The notes under the pieces: model-generated
Seen by the model: only the letters and a program-made list of their open reading frames with translations
The model's database searches: none
What the model was told of the DNA's origin: nothing
Shown here: positions 1 to 9,846 of the stretch, piece after piece
How the letters are laid out: each line of letters begins with the position of its first letter
How positions within the stretch are numbered: the stretch's first letter is position 1
Source: Candidatus Accumulibacter affinis
GTDB lineage: Bacteria; Pseudomonadota; Gammaproteobacteria; Burkholderiales; Rhodocyclaceae
NCBI GenBank assembly: GCA_016713625.1
Contig: JADJOT010000009.1
Span: forward strand, 1-64,000
Length of the DNA stretch: 64,000 nt
Reading direction: 5' to 3'
Position numbers and translations under genes: made by a program

Positions 1-205
1 GATCACTGACCGGCGACGACAGGATCGGGCGGCCTTGTTCGTCGAACGATAGCTGGGCAGTCAGCTGGTCAGTGGGTCTGCAGCTCGCTGGCGAGCTGCA
101 TCGCCACATGCTGGTGGAAGAGGCTGCTCAGGCCCCAGCCAGCGACGATGATCGAGGCGACGATCAAAACAGGTTGGCGAGCAGGCGGATGCGCAGCGAA
201 GCGCG
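1..205 (-). pseudogene. Sensor histidine kinase, N-terminal fragment (frameshifted, runs off window)
   Basis: Read on the minus strand, this stretch encodes the start of a QseC/PhoQ-like sensor: a basic start (SLRIRLL), a hydrophobic segment (IVASIIVAGWGLSSL) and a periplasmic region ending SPVSD at the window edge. The reading frame breaks at least once, with a stop after RIRLLANLF and the following residues in another frame. It follows directly after the response regulator, the usual regulator-kinase order. The kinase core would lie outside the window, so the family is an inference from the membrane segment and position. Whether the breaks are real or sequencing errors cannot be told here. 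Confidence 0.55.
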
Positions 206-876
206 CCAGTAACTAAATAGCGTTGCGGCGAGGCGATAGCCGAGGCCACGCACAGTTTCGATCAGACCCGGCGGCGGCTTCTTGCGCAGACGGGCGATGA
301 ACACTTCAACGAGGTATTCGAGTCGCGGTCAAGTCCTGGGCGTAGATATGTTCAACGAGGTCGCTGCGCGGGGCGACCTCGTCGCGATGGTGCATCAGAT
401 AGGCAAGCACCCGGTATTCGTGGCTGGTCAGCACCAAGGCCCGGCCCTGGACCGTGACGCGCCCGTTGCAGTATCGGTTCCAGGGTCACCTGACGGCTCG
501 GCGCTGGCATAGCCACCGGCGCACCGGATCAGCGCGCGCAAACGTGCCAACCCAGTTCTTCCATGTGGAAAGGTTTGGTCAGATAGTCGTCGGCGCCGGC
601 ATCGATACCGCCACCTTCTCGTGCCAACTATCGCGCGCCGTGAATCAGTACCGGCATGGCGCGGGCGGCGGCACGCCCACTGCCGGAAAACGGTGGAGCT
701 TACGTCGATCTGTAGCTACCCGAGATCGAAGCACCACCGCATCGTAGCTGCCGCTGTCCCCGAGGTGCCGGGCGTCGACGCCATTGCTCGCGGCATCGAC
801 CACGTAACCGGTGGCCTGCAGGGCCGCGACAGTTGTCCCTGCAGAATCGGCTCGTCTTCAACAATCAGGATGCGCA
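206..876 (-). pseudogene. OmpR/QseB-family response regulator, frameshifted
   Basis: The minus-strand start at 876 reads MRILIVEDEPILQGQL, a canonical receiver start with the acidic pair. Further on, in a different frame, come GADDYLTKPF (the conserved lysine region), then EYRVLAYLMHHRDEV and RLRKKPPPGLIETVRGLGYRL of a winged-helix output domain. Together they make up an OmpR-type regulator of normal length (about 220 codons), but at least four frame changes separate the pieces. It lies between a PepSY gene (upstream) and a sensor kinase (downstream), a common three-gene arrangement. Family assignment is firm; no intact product can be made from the sequence as given. Confidence 0.75.
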
Positions 877-1240
877 TCAGTGTTCTTCTCCGGTTCTGCG
901 GCTGCGCTCGGGCTGGCCGCCGCCGTCACGCCCCTTGACTCCGAGAGCCTGCCGTCGCGGGCGTCGACCCCCGATTTTGACCAGCGCTCCACCGCTGCGC
1001 AACAGCGCCAATCTCACAAATCCAGCGGCCGCTGGTACGTTCGGGTTCGACTTCCGATCACCACCGGGGTAGTCGCGTTCGACGCGCTGCGACGATCGTG
1101 CGGCGGCAGTACCTCGCCCGGCTTCGACGGCCTGCCGGCGCGATCGCGGTCGCTTAGCCGCCCGCGACAAGGTTAGCACCGCCGAGAAAGACGGCGATGA
1201 CCAGGTGGCGCAGGGACTGGGGGGTGGAAAAGACTTCAAA
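877..1240 (-). pseudogene. PepSY-domain protein, frameshifted
   Basis: On the minus strand, pieces in different frames align with a PepSY-type periplasmic protein: LRHLVIAVFLGGANLV (signal-like), AVEAG followed by QRVERDYPG, then GALVKI and LGVKGRDGG. These are the typical helix and strand signatures of the family. Small PepSY proteins often sit immediately upstream of a QseBC-like regulator/kinase pair, as here. Several frame breaks are needed to join the pieces, so no intact product is encoded. The 5' end is approximate. Confidence 0.55.
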
Positions 1241-1412
1241 GAGGTCAGTTTCAGGCAGCAAGGGGTCAGCTTGCACTCGGAGCTTGGCAGCAAACCTGGC
1301 TTTGTTTTACTCGCTAGCGGCTGAACACAGGATAAGGAACGAGCCCTTCAACATTGGTTCAGAACTGTTTAACACCGGGCCAGAATAGCGCCAACTCAAT
1401 AAGGAAGACGCA

Positions 1413-1873
1413 ATGATGACGCCAGAATAGATCGACAGGGTTACTGGCAATGGCCCTGGCACTGGCCAGCGTTACCGCCGCCGCGGCGGCACCACGGCAG
1501 GATGTGCTGGCCGCTTACGCGGCTGGCGGCGAAGAAAGACGACCCGGCGTTTTCCGGATTCACAGCGGCGCGTGGTGATTCCTTCCATCGCCAATCGTTT
1601 ACCGGCTGCCAGCCGAACCCAGGCTGCCGCTGCTGCCCATTCAGTAACAACCGCGTACGACCGGTCGCGCCTGCCCGGCCGAAGCCATCGACCGATGGCC
1701 GCGTCTTCAAATCGGCTCGCTACAGCGGTCCCGCAAAGGTCGAGAAATGGTTCAAGGCGCAACTGCAATGAAGTTCTTACGGCCGGGAATGCGGCGCAGA
1801 GGAAAAAGGCGACTGGCTCAGCTACATGATCAGCCCGGTAAGCCGGGAATCGCACCAGTCAGAGGAAAAATGA
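1413..1873 (+). pseudogene. DUF1924 / SHP-like monoheme cytochrome, frameshifted
   Basis: After the ribosome site AAGGAAG, an ATG pair at 1413/1416 begins a protein whose frame shifts almost at once; the next frame gives a signal peptide (LLAMALALASVTAAAAAP). Later pieces in other frames match DUF1924 proteins: DDPAFSGF, then ARYSGPAKVEKWFK, NCNEVL and KGDWLSYMISP. DUF1924 proteins (sphaeroides heme protein family) are small periplasmic c-type cytochromes usually encoded with a diheme cytochrome and a membrane cytochrome b or ferric reductase, exactly the order here. The heme motif itself is not intact in any one frame. Confidence 0.65.
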
Positions 1874-2400
1874 TGAATCTGCCCTACCGACCGCTTGTCC
1901 TTGGTCTGCTCGCAATTGCCTTTTCCGCGCTGCTCTTCGGGCCTAGGCTAGCGGCAGTCACTACTCTGCGCGATCTCCGATCCGTGGTCAGGAGAAGTGC
2001 GGCGGCTGCCACCTCTCCTTTCGCACCGTCGATGCCCGCAAGTTCGTGGAAGCGCCTGCTCGGCGATCTCCGGAAGCACTTTGGCGACGACGCCAGCGTC
2101 AGTGCTACGACTACCGCCGGGTCCAGCGACTATCTGGTCGCCAACGCCGGCGATACCGGCCGGGCAGCGTTACGGCGACAAGCTGCTGCGCGGGCGCGAC
2201 AGAGAAAGGCGCCGCTGCGCATCACCGAACTTCCCGCTGGGTCAGGGGCACCGCAAAGGTTTCGGACGGGGAGTGGAAAAACGTCCGCAGCGGGACCAAC
2301 TTCGCTGGCTGTCACGCGCCGCGGAACGTGGCTATTACGACGATTGGCTCTCGTCGCAGCCAGACGCCGCCGCATTGAGCGGCGGTGCGGATTCCCTCAA
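1870..2400 (+). pseudogene. Diheme cytochrome c (DHC), frameshifted
   Basis: Overlaps the end of the preceding gene (ATGATGA). It starts MMNLPYRPLVLGLLAIAFSALLFGP, a signal peptide. A first heme motif, KCGGCH, is visible near 2000 in one frame, followed in another by SWKRLLGDLRKHFGDDAS and SDYLVANAGDT, typical of Dihaem_cyt_c proteins. The second heme site reads FAGCH, so the first cysteine appears replaced by phenylalanine. At least three frame changes are needed. DHC partners of SHP/DUF1924 shuttle electrons in the periplasm. Product assignment is good; it is not functional as sequenced. Confidence 0.65.
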
Positions 2401-3804
2401 CCGGACCTCCTTACCGGAAACCATACTCGCATTGATCATCACCGTTGTGTCGCTGGCCTGGGGCTGGGGTGTTCTGGTCGTCGGCACCGGCCGGCGCTCC
2501 CCTGGTGGGTTGTCCGCCAGAAGCACTGTACCTGAGCGGCCTGCTGTCGATCGCGATGCTCTCGGTGGCGAAGCTGCTGGCGACTCGTCCGACCTGGCTC
2601 GAAGGGCCGCTGGGCGGCATGGACCCGGATCTATCGCACGCACCGCTGGGCTGGCATCCCCTGGCCGGCGCCTTCGCTGCCATGCACTGGCTGATCGAGC
2701 TCTCGACAGGTGTCCTGAAGGCCCTGATCGGCCGTGCGGGCGGTACCGAAGGAGAGCTACCTCGGCGTGCTCGAAGTCCTGCGCGATCTGGCAAAGGATA
2801 TGGGGGGAATGGGCAATCTACGCGCTGCTGGCGATGCTGCTGATCACGCTGTGGAAGCGCTTTCCCCTATCGCCCGTGGCGCTTTTGCACCAGGCCATGC
2901 CGGCGATCTACCTGATGCTCGCCTTCCGCCCCGTCCTTCTGGCGCCGGCGGTCTGGACGCAGCCGGCAGGCTGGCCGCTGGCGGGTGCTGATTACGGGCG
3001 GCGTGCCACAGCATCATGGGCGCTGAGCGGGCGTATCGGCCATTCTCGCCAGTTCCAGGGCGGAAATCGTCACGATCGACCGCAGCTCGCCGGCGGTCGT
3101 CGCTGTGCGCTGTCGCCTTCACTCAGCACTGGCCCGGACATCGAGCCGGTCAGTTCGCGTTCGTCAGCTTCGATGATCGCGAAGGGCAGCATCCATTCAC
3201 GATTGCCAGCGCCGACCATGGCGACCGGGAGCTGTCTTTCGAGATCAAGGCGCTCGGCGACCACCTGCAGCCTCGGCAAGCGTCTCCAGGCGGGACAGCG
3301 GTGCGCGTCGAGGGGCCTTACGGGCGCTTCGACATCGCGCGCCAGGACCGGCAGGCGCAGCAGATCTGGATTGCCGGCGGAATCGGCGTCACGCCCTTCC
3401 GGCCTGGCTGGAATTGCTGCAGGAGCGTCCCGCAGATGCTCGCTGCCGTGCACTACTGTACCCGCGACCGCGTCGACGATCCCTTTGTCACCCGCCTGAC
3501 AGCGCTGTGCGCGTCCCTGCCGGCGATCCGCCTGCAGGTACATGGCTCCCGGCAGGCGAGAGAACTCACTGCCGAAATGCTGGCTACCGGCAGGACCCAC
3601 TCGCGCCGCGCCGAGGTCTGGTTCTGCGGCCCGCAGGACTTCGCCACGGCGCTGCACGATGGACTGCAGAGGATCTGGCGCGGCGGCTTGCGCTTCCAGC
3701 AGGAGGCGTTTGTTTTGCGCCAGCGGCAGCTGATGGCCGCGGTGGTGACCAGAGATACGGTCGATACGGTCCTTGCCTCCCCGCCCGAAACACTTTCGCG
3801 GTGA
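2400..3804 (+). pseudogene. Ferric-reductase-like membrane flavoprotein, frameshifted
   Basis: Pieces in different frames give hydrophobic segments (ALYLSGLLSIAMLSVAKLLA; PLAGAFAAMHWLIELSTGVL) followed by an FNR-type cytoplasmic half: GQFAFVSF and HPFTIASA (flavin binding), VEGPYGRFD, then WIAGGIGVTPF (NAD-binding glycine-rich loop) and VWFCGP. That order is the ferric reductase / NADPH-oxidase-like architecture. With DUF1924 and DHC upstream it would move electrons across the membrane to periplasmic cytochromes. Frame changes occur about every 150-300 bp. Confidence 0.65.
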
Positions 3805-3868
3805 CGCGACGGCGATGATGGAGTAAAAAGGCGCAGCACATCAGCCGAGTGTTTTCCGACAGAAGACC

Positions 3869-4991
3869 ATGAGTGCCAGCGCAACGCCGAGTATCGACAA
3901 ACCTGACGCCACCCCTTTACATGCCGCAGGTTTGCCGAGGCGTGGCCTGCCTGCTGGTGGCGGTCTTCCACGGCTCGGCCCTGATCGGCAACTGGTATCA
4001 CGAAAAGCCGCTGCTCACCCTGGTCAACTTCGGCTTCTCCGGAGTGCATATGTTCTTCGTGATCAGCGGGCTGATCATCTACCACGCCCATTACCGCGAC
4101 ATAGACAATTTCCGCCAGGTTCCGGCCACCTCTCCTCAAACGGCTGGTGCGCATCTATCCCTTGTACTGGATTGTCTTGTTCTTCCTCGGTGGCTGGAAG
4201 GTGCTGGCCGACCGCATGGAGATCGGGGACTTCCTGAGCAACACGTTGTTTTTCTTTCCAGCCGGTCGCTGGTCGTCGCGTCAGCTGGACTCTGCATACG
4301 AGATGCTGTTCTACACCATGTCTATCGCCTTCATCGTCAGGAGAAGCCTGGGGCTGGCGGTATTTGCCGCGTGGTTCGACCTGGTCGCGCTGAATCATTT
4401 CTACCACTTCGCCACGCTGATCGGGTTCCAACCTGCTCAATATCCTGTTCATATTCGGCTTGCTCACTTCGGCGGCGGTAATGGCGCTGCGCAGTCGGTT
4501 GAGCCAGAACGGACGTGACTGGATCGGCATCGCCAGCATCGTCGCGGGCACGGTCATCTTCAGCTACACGGCCTGGTGGTACATCGCACTCGACGATCCC
4601 CAACTGTATTTCTGGGACAGCCTGCCATTGGCGCTGGGCTTCGGGACCCGGCAGCGCTGCTGCTCCTGGCATCGGTATCGGAGAAGGTTGAAGGTGTGCT
4701 GAAACGGCAGCGATTCCTGCTGCTGATCGGCGACGCCTCGTATTCAATCTACCTGCTGCACTTCTTCTTCGAGAAACACACTTCCAACGGGATTCGTTCG
4801 CTGAACTGGGGACTGGCCGGCGAGAAGACGCAGGCCAGGCTCTGCTGATGCTTGCAGTGATCCTGTTGGTGGCAATCGGTGGCGGCATCCTGGTCCACAA
4901 GCTGGTGGAAAAACCGCTCCTCGCCAAGTGCCGGAGATGGCTGCGGATCGGTGAGGCCGGCCGTTTGCAGCCGCTGGCGATCACCCGCTAG
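3869..4991 (+). pseudogene. Acyltransferase family 3 (OafA-like) membrane protein, frameshifted
   Basis: From ATG 3869 (MSASATPSIDKP), after one shift, the protein reads VCRGVACLLVAVFHG, the family's arginine/histidine start motif, then GVHMFFVISGLIIY. Further shifts give RLVRIYPLYWIVLFF, ALDDPQLYFWDS, GDASYSIYLLHFF and finally ILVHKLVEKPLL at the C terminus. These are the ordered landmarks of Acyl_transf_3 proteins, which O-acylate cell-surface sugars. At least four frame breaks. Its relation to the redox genes upstream is unclear. Confidence 0.7.
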
Positions 4992-5136
4992 ACCGGCGGC
5001 GAGCCCAGTCGTCTTTTTCGACTCGGCAAGCTGCCTGGGCTTCTCACCAGAAAGCGGCAGCGGCCGAAGTTGTGCGCCGCACCATCAAGGCGGCCCACGA
5101 CAGAGAAAATCTTCGCCAATTCAACACCGTTAAGTT

Positions 5137-5153
5137 CTGGCACGACGCTTGCT
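5137..5153 (+). promoter_or_regulatory. Sigma-54 (RpoN) promoter of nirB-nirD-narK
   Basis: CTGGCACGACGCTTGCT matches the -24/-12 consensus (TGGCACG-N4-TTGCT) at every conserved base. GG lies at 5139-5140 and GC at 5151-5152, with the required 10-nt spacing. Transcription would start near 5163-5165, about 30 nt before the nirB start. Nitrogen-regulated nitrite assimilation genes are often RpoN/NtrC-dependent, so the site fits its context. Confidence 0.85.
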
Positions 5154-5192
5154 TTGATCTCTTCATCAAGAGGAATCAAGGGAGGCATGATC

Positions 5193-7623
5193 GTGAGCAA
5201 GAAGAAACTGGTGATGGTCGGCAACGGCATGGCGGGCGTGCGTACGGCTCGAGGAGTTGCTGAAGATCGCCCCGGATTACTACGAGATCACCGTCTTCGG
5301 TGCCGAGCCGCATCCCAATTACAACCGCATCCTGCTCTCGCCGGTGCTCGCCGGCGAGATGACGATTCAGGACATCATCCTCAACGATCACGCCTGGTAC
5401 GCCGAGCACGGCATCCAGCTGCACCTGGGCCGCAAGGTGAGCCGCATCGACCGCGTGCAGCGCCGGGTGATCGCCGAGGATGGCACCGAGGAGGCCTACG
5501 ACCGCCTGCTGCTGGCGACCGGCTCGAACCCCTTCATCCTGCCGATCCCCGGCAATGATCTGCCGGGGGTCATCTCCTACCGCGACATCAGCGATACCGA
5601 CGCGATGATCGATGCTGCCCGTCGCTACCGGCACGCGGTGGTGATCGGCGGCGGCCTGCTCGGGCTCGAGGCAGCCAACGGGCTGAAGCTGCGCGGTATG
5701 GATGTGACGGTGGTGCACCTCGCCGACTGGCTGCTCGAACGTCAGCTCGACCAGATGGCCGGCCGGATGCTGCAGAAGTCGCTGGAGGATCGTGGCCTGA
5801 CGTTCCTGCTCGGCAAACAGACCGGAAGCGCTGATCGCCGGTGAGCGGCCGAGTCGCCGCGCTGCGCCTCAAGGACGGCCTGCAGATCCCGGCGGATCTG
5901 GTGGTGATGGCTGTCGGCATCCGCCCGAACACGGCCCTCGCCGAGGCGGCAGGCATCCACTGCCAGCGCGGCATCGTCGTTAACGACACCATGCAGACCT
6001 ACGACCCCAAGGTCTACGCCGTTGGCGAATGCGTCGCGCACCGTGGCATCGCCTACGGGCTCGTCGCGCCGCTCTTCGAGCAGGGCAAGGTGGCTGCCAA
6101 TCATCTCGGCAACTACGGCATCAGCCGCTATACCGGCTCGGTCACTTCAACCAAGCTCAAGGTCACCGGCATCGATCTCTTTTCCGCCGGCGACTTCTTC
6201 GGCGGCAAGGATACCGAAGAGATCGTCCTCAACGATGCGGCGGGCGGCGTGTACAAGAAGCTGGTGGTCAAGGACAACAAGCTGGTCGGCGGCGTACTCT
6301 ACGGCGACACCGCCGACGGCCCGTGGTACTTCCAGATGCTGCGCGACGGCCAGGACATCCACGAGATTCGCGATCACCTGCTGTTCGGGCAGTCGCATGT
6401 CGGCGACGTCGGCCATCAAGGCCACAGCAAGGCGGCTTCGATGGCCGACAGCGCCGAAGTATGCGGCTGCAACGGGGTCAGCAAGGGCAGTATCGTCAAG
6501 GCGATCAAGGAAAAAGGCCTGTTCAGTCTGGACGACATCAAGAAGCACACCAAGGCGGCATCGTCCTGCGGCTCGTGTGCCGGCCTCTGCGAGCAGATTC
6601 TCTCGGCAACGATCGGTGGCGCCTACACGCCGGCGGCGTCGAATCGCAAGGCGGTCTGTGCGTGCACCGATTACTCGCACCAGGAGGTGCGCGACGCGAT
6701 TCGCCTACAGCACCTGCTGAGCATCGATGCGGCAATGCGCTTCCTCGAATGGAAGACGCCGGACGGCTGCGACAAGTGCCGCCCGGCGTTGAACTACTAC
6801 CTGATCTCGACCTGGCCGGAAGGAGGCCAGGGACGATCCGCGCTCCCGCCTGATCAACGAACGCGCGCACGCCAACATCCAGAAGGATGGCACCTACTCG
6901 GTGGTGCCGCGAATGTGGGGCGGCCTGACCACCGCCGCCGAGCTGCGCCGCATCGCCGACGTCGCCGACAAGTACCAGGTGCCGACGATCAAGGTCACCG
7001 GCGGCCAGCGCATCGACCTGCTCGGCATACGCAAGGAAGACCTGATCAGCGTCTGGAAGGATCTCGACATGCCCTCGGGCCACGCCTACGGCAAATCGAT
7101 TCGCACCGTGAAAACCTGTGTCGGGATGGAGCACTGTCGCTTCGGCACGCAACTGGCGATGTCCATGGGCGTCAAGCTCGAGCGGATGCTGTTCGACATG
7201 TACGCGCCGCACAAGGTCAAGCTCGCGGTTTCGGGTTGTCCGCGCAACTGCGCCGAAGCCGGCATCAAGGACGTCGGCGTGATTGGCGTCGATTCGGGTT
7301 ACGAGCTGTACGTCGGCGGCAACGGCGGCATCAAGACCGAGGTGGCGCAGTTCTTCGTCAAGGTCAGGAGCGACGAGGAGGTGATGGAGTACGCCGGGGC
7401 TTTCCTGCAGCTCTACCGCGAGGAAGGCTTCTACCTCGAACGTACCTGCCACTACCTCGAACGGGTTGGTCTCGATCACGCGAAGAGCCGCGTCGTCGAA
7501 GACGAAGACAACCGCAAGGCCCTCTACGGACGCCTGCTGGCCGAACTCAAGGACGCCAGGGACCCCTGGGCCGAGCGCATCGCCGGCGTCGAGAAGAACG
7601 AGTACGAACTGCTTTCGGTATGA
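5193..7623 (+). pseudogene. nirB: Nitrite reductase (NADH) large subunit NirB, three frameshifts
   Basis: FAD/NAD-dependent siroheme nitrite reductase large subunit. The GTG at 5193 is preferred over ATG 5187 because GGAGG at 5181-5185 is 7 nt before it. The Rossmann start KKLVMVGNGMAGVRT breaks at about 5250, resumes as LEELLKIAPDYYEITVFG, breaks at 5824-5842 and again near 6827. Domains in order: pyridine nucleotide-disulphide oxidoreductase (VVIGGGLLGLEAANGLKL), BFD-like [2Fe-2S] (VCGCNGVSKG and SCGSCAGLC), then the sulfite/nitrite reductase half with CVGMEHCRFGT and CPRNCAEAG, the siroheme/4Fe-4S cysteines. The first and third breaks are each mended by removing one G (5250s, 6820s). Apart from the breaks the protein is full length and well conserved. 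Confidence 0.9.
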
Positions 7624-7640
7624 AGGACTGGAGAAGAGAA

Positions 7641-7970
7641 ATGGCTGAATGGAAATCGATTTGCGGGGTGGAAGAGATCCCGCGCCTGGGCAGTCGTGTG
7701 GTGCGATCGACCAGCGGCAACATCGCCGTCTTCCGCACCTCGGGCGGCGAAGTGTTTGCCCTGCGCGACCAGTGTCCGCACAAGGGTGGCCCCCTGTCGC
7801 AGGGACTGGTGCATGGCAACCAGGTGACCTGCCCATTACACGGCTGGAAGGTCCGCCTCGATTCCGGTGAAGCGGTGGCTCCCGACCAGGGCTGCTCGCG
7901 CCGCTATCCGGTACGGGTGGAAAGTGGCACGGTTTTCTCGAAATCTGACTCAAACAGGATACGACAATGA
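7641..7970 (+). CDS. nirD: Nitrite reductase (NADH) small subunit NirD, Rieske type
   Basis: 109-residue Rieske-like subunit of the cytoplasmic NADH-nitrite reductase. It begins MAEWKSICGVEEIPRLGSR after GAGAAGAGA. The motifs CPHKGGPLSQG and CPLHGWKVRLDSG retain the Cys-His pairs of a [2Fe-2S] Rieske centre, so this NirD may keep a cluster where many NirD proteins have lost it. It lies 17 nt after nirB, and its stop overlaps the narK start (ATGA), so the three genes form one transcript behind the sigma-54 promoter. Confidence 0.9.
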   Translation: MAEWKSICGVEEIPRLGSRVVRSTSGNIAVFRTSGGEVFALRDQCPHKGGPLSQGLVHGNQVTCPLHGWKVRLDSGEAVAPDQGCSRRYPVRVESGTVFSKSDSNRIRQ

Positions 7971-9178
7971 ACAAGGAATTCTGGAACGCCAGGCACCAAC
8001 CGACGTTGTACGCGGCATTTCTCTACTTTGACCTGGCCTTCATGGTCTAAGTGATGCTAGGGCCCCTAAACGTGCAGATCGCCAGGGACCTCGGCCTGAC
8101 GCACGCCCAGAAGGGCATGATGGTGGCCACCCCGGTCCTCGCCGGCGCGATTCTGCGCATCGTCATGGGCGTTCTCGTCGACCACCTGAAACCCAAACTG
8201 GCGGGCGCCATCGGCCAGGTGATCGTCATCGTCTCGCTGTTCGTCGCCTGGTACTTCGGCGTTCACAGCTACGAGCAGACGTTGCTCCTGGGCGTCTTCC
8301 TCGGCGTCGCCGGGGCTTCGTTCGCGGTGGCCCTGCCGCTTGCCTCGCGCTGGTATCCGCCCGAGCATCAGGGAACGGCTCTGGGCATCGCCGGTGCCGG
8401 CAACTCCGGCACCGCGCTGGCCGCGCTGATCGCGCCGAGTCTGGCGATCGCCTTCGGCTGGAGCAACGTTTTTGGTCTGGCGCTGATCCCGTTGATCGCG
8501 GTGTTCATTTTCTACCTGTTCGCCGCCAAGGACGCGCCCGAATGCCCGCCGCCGAAGACTCTCGCCGAATACCTGAAAGTGCTCAAGGATAGCGGCGCGT
8601 GGTGGTTCATGTTCTTCTACGCGGTGACCTTCGGCAGATTTGTCAGTCTCGCTTCGTCGCTGACCATCTACTTCAACATCCAGTACAACCTCGACGCCAA
8701 GACCGCCGATTTCTACACCGCTGCCTGCGTCTTTGCCGGTTCGCTGGTACGCCCGATCGGCGGCAACGTCGCTGACCGCATCGGCGGCATCAAGAGCCTG
8801 TCGGTGATGTATGTCCTGGCCGCGATCTTCCTGGGGGTCGTCAGCATCGGTCTGCCGACCGCGTGGATGGCACTGATCGGCTTCGTCGGCGCGATGCTGG
8901 CCCTTGGCATGGGGAATGGTGCGGTCTTCCAGTTGGTACCGCAGCGCTTTCGCAAGGAAATCGGCGTGATGACCGGAATGGTCGGCATGGCCGGAGGGGT
9001 CGGCGGCTTCTACCTGGCTTCGTCGCTCGGTTATGCCAGGGAGATTACGGGCAGCTATCAGCTCGGCTTCCTGATTTTTGCCGCACTCGCCCTGCTCGCT
9101 CTGGGCGGATTGACCGGCGTCAAGACCCGCTGGCGGACGACCTGGGGTGCGGCGCATCTGACCGCGGCGAAAATCTGA
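7967..9178 (+). pseudogene. narK: NarK/NasA-type MFS nitrate/nitrite transporter with an internal stop
   Basis: A 12-helix MFS protein of the nitrate/nitrite porter family (GNSGTALAALIAPSLAIAFG; RFRKEIGVMTGMVGMAGGVG). Translation from the ATG overlapping nirD reads MNKEFWNARHQPTLYAAFLYFDLAFMV and then hits TAA at 8048-8050, where relatives carry Trp. The frame continues open from a GTG at 8051 (VMLGPLNVQIARDLGLTH) to the natural end. A protein started at 8051 would lack the first part of helix 1. Without readthrough or restart the gene is dead. TGG to TAA needs two substitutions, unlike the indels in nirB. Everything after the stop looks well conserved. Confidence 0.85.
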
Positions 9179-9310
9179 TGCGCTGATTTCTTGTTGGCTG
9201 ATTTCTTTGCGCAGTTCGGGGCGGCAAGGTACATTGCGACCTGCCGCCCTCTCTTTTTCGGAGCCCTGCCTGCATGCCGCTCGAAGTCGACGTCGGTCAT
9301 TCCTCGTACC
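9112..9310 (+). repeat. Direct repeat, left copy (narK 3' end to kinase 5' end)
   Basis: Nearly identical to 18371-18569 at a constant offset of 9259 bases. The repeat covers the last codons of narK (GVKTRWRTTWGAAHLTAAKI), the intergenic spacer and the first codons of the PP2C-kinase gene. Divergence rises after about 9240. The two copies bracket the helicase insert. Confidence 0.9.
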
Positions 9311-9580
9311 GGTTGCAAACCAAGATCACGGCGCAAGGGCATACGAAAGGAAGCGAAGCCAAAGTGGTCAAGCTCGGATTTTATTGAACAACCTCGAACC
9401 TCATTCAAGCCCCCTTTGTGTCGGCCTTGCAAGCTCGCACTCGAACGCGGCGCCAACCGCCAGCTCAACCGTCCGCCGGTAATGCCGCTGTTGATGCGCA
9501 ACCCGCTCCTCACTTGGCGGATCGTTGCCGATGTTTCGCTGGTTCTCAATCTGCTATTGTTGATGCTTCTGGCGCGGTGA
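9274..9580 (+). pseudogene. PP2C/Ser-Thr kinase remnant (both ends, middle deleted)
   Basis: The stretch starts MPLEVDVGHSSYRLQ, matching the first residues of the intact PP2C-kinase at 18533 (MPLVVDVGHSSL). After about 140 bp of unrecognisable sequence it continues LALERGANRQLNRPP and MRNPLLTWRIVADVSLVLN, matching that protein's C-terminal membrane anchor to the stop at 9578-9580. About 490 codons in between (phosphatase and kinase domains) are gone. It sits right behind narK, where the intact gene would be expected. Confidence 0.85.
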
Positions 9581-9846
9581 CGGGATGGGCGTTGCTGTGA
9601 CATCGGGTATGCCCAAGAATTTCCGCCAGTGCCTGTCGATGGTATGTTCACCGAACGCCGCCCGCAACTCTAACGCGTCAGCTGTCAAGCCGGTGGAGTG
9701 GAGCGAAGCGGAACTCAACAGCTGCGTTATCAGCCCGCTTAGTACAGCACGCCAGGCGCGACATTTTGGCTGCCACGTTGAGCGACCAGGGGGCGCGATG
9801 GGTGCGTGATACGCATAACGTCTAGATTCGACTTCAGGAGGGACTC
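9581..9846. other. Left junction of the helicase insert, no gene
   Basis: Non-coding spacer between the kinase remnant and the first helicase gene. It contains the attC-like inverted repeat and, at 9837-9842, the AGGAGG ribosome site of the helicase gene. No convincing promoter was recognised. Confidence 0.5.
9671..9729 (+). repeat. attC-like imperfect inverted repeat
   Basis: TAACGC(GTC)AGCTGT at 9671 is mirrored by AACAGCTGCGTTA ending at 9729, with a 3-nt bulge on one side. The element spans 59 bp and has a GC-rich centre. This is the outline of an integron attC (TAAC ... GTTA ends with an extrahelical bulge), but the bases after GTT do not fit the RRRY consensus and no integrase is seen. 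It lies between the kinase remnant and the helicase genes. Confidence 0.35.

Noticed and set aside
5841..7970. A single frame appearing to join NirB to NirD
   Set aside because: Between about 6830 and 7620 it is the wrong frame of nirB (Arg/Gln-rich shadow); nirD happens to lie in the same frame. Not a fusion.
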